Positions 61,801 through 64,000 of a DNA stretch of 64,000 bases are shown here, one piece after another. Source of the stretch: Symsagittifera roscoffensis (lineage: Eukaryota > Xenacoelomorpha > Acoela > Convolutidae); the NCBI RefSeq assembly GCF_963678635.1, contig NC_087065.1, forward strand, positions 23,395,254 through 23,459,253. Direction: 5' to 3'. Each line of letters starts with the position of its first letter. Positions within the stretch are counted from its first letter, which is position 1. A program made the translations under genes and the position numbers. The notes beneath the pieces are model-generated. The model was not told where the DNA came from and did not search any database. It worked only from the letters and a program-made list of their open reading frames with translations.

Positions 61801-64000
61801 ATGGTTCTGATGAAGGTCGATATTGCTCCACGGTTCGTCCGCCTCCAATCCAACGATGTCGGCAGAACGAATACACATGTTCCAATGGTCAGTGCGTTTC
61901 TGAGAGTTGTTTATGCAACGGAGTAAGAGATTGCGATGATGGTTCTGATGAAGGTCGATATTGCTCCACGGTTCGTCCGCCTCCAATCCAACGATGTCGG
62001 CAGAACGAATACACTTGTTCCAATGGTCAGTGCGTTTCTGAGAGTTGTGTATGCAACGGAGTACAAGATTGCCACGATGGTTCTGACGAAGGAAGATTCT
62101 GCCCTACGATCCCACCACCTACGATTAAACAGTGTCGCCTTAATGAGTTCATGTGTGGTAAAAGTCGGCTCTGCATTCCCGCAGACCTGGTTTGCAACAA
62201 GTATCCCGATTGCCCTGATAGCGAGGACGAAGGTTCCTTTTGCCGACCTTTACCCACACCGAAACCTATCAAACTATGTGCCGACAATGAGTATACATGT
62301 TCGAATGGATTTTGTATTCCGATGCGATTACTATGCGATGGGAAACCAGATTGTGTTTCTGGTGACGACGAGGGTTCGTTTTGCCCAACCAAGCCACCTC
62401 CCCCTCGACCCAAGCAATGTGAGCTCGGAGAGTTCATGTGTTTCCGTGATGGGGTATGCATTCAGGAATATTATGTTTGTGATGGAAAACCCGACTGTTT
62501 TGACTCATCTGATGAAGGTCAGTTCTGTACGCCTTTGAAACCACCGCCACCTCCCCCGCCTCCTTGTTTCGAAAATGAGTTCACATGTGACGACAACAAT
62601 TGCATTCCGATGACAGATGTATGCGATGGGAGAGTCCAGTGTCGAAACGGCGAAGATGAAGCCAAGTTTTGTCCGACAGCGCCTCCTGTGCCAACGACAC
62701 CCTTGTGTGGACCTCAACAATTTATGTGCGGAGATGGACAATGTATCCCGAATAGCAAAGTGTGCAACGGCTATCCTGACTGTCCGTCGGGCAAAGATGA
62801 AGGGCAGTTCTGCACCCCATTGCCGCCGTTGCCGCCCCCGAAACCAACTTGTCCGGCGCACCAATTCACTTGTGGAGATAAAACATGCATTGATATGAGG
62901 TATGTTTGTGATGGTTATACACACTGTTCGAGGGGAGAAGATGAAGCTGAATTCTGCCCAACTTCACCTCCGATCCCACCTCCGAAAATCTGCGCGTCCA
63001 ACCAGTTTAAATGTCAAGATGGAAGCTGCATTCCCACATCCAAAGTTTGCGACGGATATCCCTCGTGTCCATATGGCGAGGACGAAGGCGATTTTTGCAA
63101 ACCCCTTCCACCTCTTCCTCCTCCCCGGCCCATCTGCTCTAACCAATTTGCTTGCCCCGATAAGTCCTGTATACCCTACAGTTGCCTTTGCAATGGTAAA
63201 GCCGATTGTCTCGGAGGCGCAGACGAGGGTCCTTTTTGTCCTCCGTCGCCAAAAGAACCACGGGAACCGGTCTGCGGGATCTCGGAGTTCATGTGCGAAG
63301 ATGGATATTGCGTTTCGGAGAGAGTAGTTTGCGATGGAAACTGGAATTGCAGATCGGGTGAGGATGAAGGGTCTTTCTGCAGGACCGATCGACCCTTGCC
63401 CCCGATTCCCCCTCCTTGCAGACGTGACGAATTCGTCTGTCACGACCAAACGTGCATCCCGACTTCAAAAGTGTGCGACAGGAAAACAGACTGTTGGCAA
63501 GGCGAGGACGAAGGGCCGTTTTGCCCAGAAGGTGTGAAACCCCCGACAGCGAGATGTGGTAAAGGTCAGTTCATGTGTCACGATGGAAAATGTATTCCAG
63601 AATACGCGGTTTGTGACGGTAAAGTTCAATGCAAAATGGGCGAGGATGAAGGTAGATTTTGCACAGTGAACCCTATTTTGCCGCCAGAAATTTGCGGCTC
63701 AACTGAGTTTGTTTGCCTGGATGGAACTTGCTTGCCAGATTCGAAAGTTTGCAACGGTAGACGTGATTGCTCACAAGGGGAAGACGAAGGCAATTTCTGC
63801 AGCAAAAAATGTGCTCAAAATCAGTTCCAGTGCAGGGATGGCTCTTGCATTAAGGAAACTTGTGTTTGCGACGGATTCTGGAATTGCCCGGACGGCGATG
63901 ATGAAAATGGCAACTGTCCCGATAATTCTGGAAAGAGTGGCAAGGGTTCCGGAAACAAGGGGGGAAGTCGAGGAAGTGGCACGGGCGGAAGTGGAACGGG
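58883..64000 (+). CDS. Secreted multi-LDLa-repeat protein, 5' part (continues past window)
   Basis: Join of 58883-58976, 59082-59146, 59233-59504, 59922-60019 and 61078-64000. All junctions are GT-AG and in phase. The ATG at 58883 starts a signal peptide (MARLKLYLICILGLFPAELL). At least 23 LDLa domains follow: the first starts at about residue 77, domains 2 and 3 span exon junctions, and the last 20 lie in one 2.9-kb exon that is still open at 64000. Each has the Cys framework and an acidic DCxxGSDE or GEDEG calcium-binding corner. Linkers are Pro-rich (STVRPPPIQR). After the last domain comes a Gly/Ser/Lys-rich stretch. Domains 4-10, 18 and 23 carry an extra Cys two residues before Cys4. Likely extracellular matrix, mucus or lipoprotein-binding role; no specific orthologue recognised. 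Confidence 0.85.
60119..60480. repeat. Dispersed repeat, copy 2, inside the last LDLa intron
   Basis: Co-linear with 48701-49030 (GATCTAGGAATTTCTCGAGG, TCCCAAACCACT, TTTTCTGCGCCGTAGGCAAAA, TTGGCGCCAAAGG). It accounts for about a third of the 1058-bp intron 60020-61077; the rest of the intron has no recognisable content. Confidence 0.7.
61155..62095 (+). repeat. 138-bp tandem array encoding LDLa domains 5-10
   Basis: CCAATCCAAC recurs at 61293, 61431, 61569, 61707, 61845 and 61983, exactly 138 bp (46 codons) apart. Units differ by only a few bases. The copies starting at 61569, 61707 and 61845 share GTTTATGCAACGGAGTAAGA, where their neighbours have GTGTATGCAA, so they are the most recent duplicates. 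Each unit is one LDLa module plus one STVRPPPIQR linker. Confidence 0.93.

Noticed and set aside
61192-61986. 264-aa minus-strand ORF, and the other minus-strand ORFs at 61073-61555, 62027-62461 and 62505-63449
   Set aside because: They are antisense shadows of the LDLa exon. The plus frame shows regularly spaced Cys and DGSDE motifs, correct splice phases and stays open for 2.9 kb.

Overview
The window is nuclear DNA of an invertebrate animal. It has GT-AG introns (about 70 bp to 1 kb), a MAP10-type microtubule protein, a secreted LDL-receptor class A (LDLa) repeat protein and a dense load of animal transposons. It is AT-rich and has no prokaryotic operon signals. The phylum cannot be fixed by eye. 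A 200-base N gap (36519-36718) marks an assembly scaffold join.

Layout: (1) 1-25.8 kb is dominated by an approximately 18.2 kb Ty3/gypsy-type, envelope-bearing LTR retroelement on the minus strand (4450-22653). In sense order it carries a 5' LTR (22244-22653), a primer-binding site, a repeat-rich leader, a basic 155-aa ORF, a 416-aa ORF, Gag-protease, RT, RNase H-integrase, two small hydrophobic ORFs, an ATG-less 380-aa ORF, an Env-like glycoprotein, a hydrophobic tail ORF, a 602-aa ORF, a 1.5 kb non-coding stretch and a partial 3' LTR. A solo LTR with a 4-bp target duplication (328-737) and 3.14 kb of right-hand flank (738-3879) are repeated almost identically as the 5' LTR plus flank of the full element (22244-25799). 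This suggests either a segmental duplication or two alleles laid end to end in the assembly. The flank holds a 417-bp palindrome and a dead copy of a MAP10 exon.

(2) 25.8-40.5 kb is a graveyard of degenerate GIY-YIG Penelope-like elements on both strands. It also holds a decayed non-LTR-type RT, a 340-bp remnant of a relative of the giant element, and a 464-bp MITE. (3) 41.1-45.3 kb is a minus-strand CR1/L2-like LINE. Its ORF1 carries an SGNH-type esterase, and its ORF2 opens with a signal-peptide-like segment and a canonical 2A (DVEKNPGP) motif.

(4) 45.8-48.3 kb is a two-exon MAP10-like gene that looks intact. (5) 52.5-55.8 kb is a foldback element with a FLYWCH-MULE DNA transposon (53122-55473, 9-bp target duplication) nested in one arm; its 456-codon transposase is open. 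(6) 58.9-64 kb is the 5' part of a secreted protein with at least 23 LDLa modules. Six of these lie in a recent 138-bp tandem array. The main exon stays open past the window end.

Only the MAP10-like gene and the LDLa gene look like host genes. Nearly everything else is mobile DNA. The most unusual object is the giant retroelement with its chain of overlapping accessory ORFs, one of which is also preserved in a diverged remnant at 33.1-33.4 kb.
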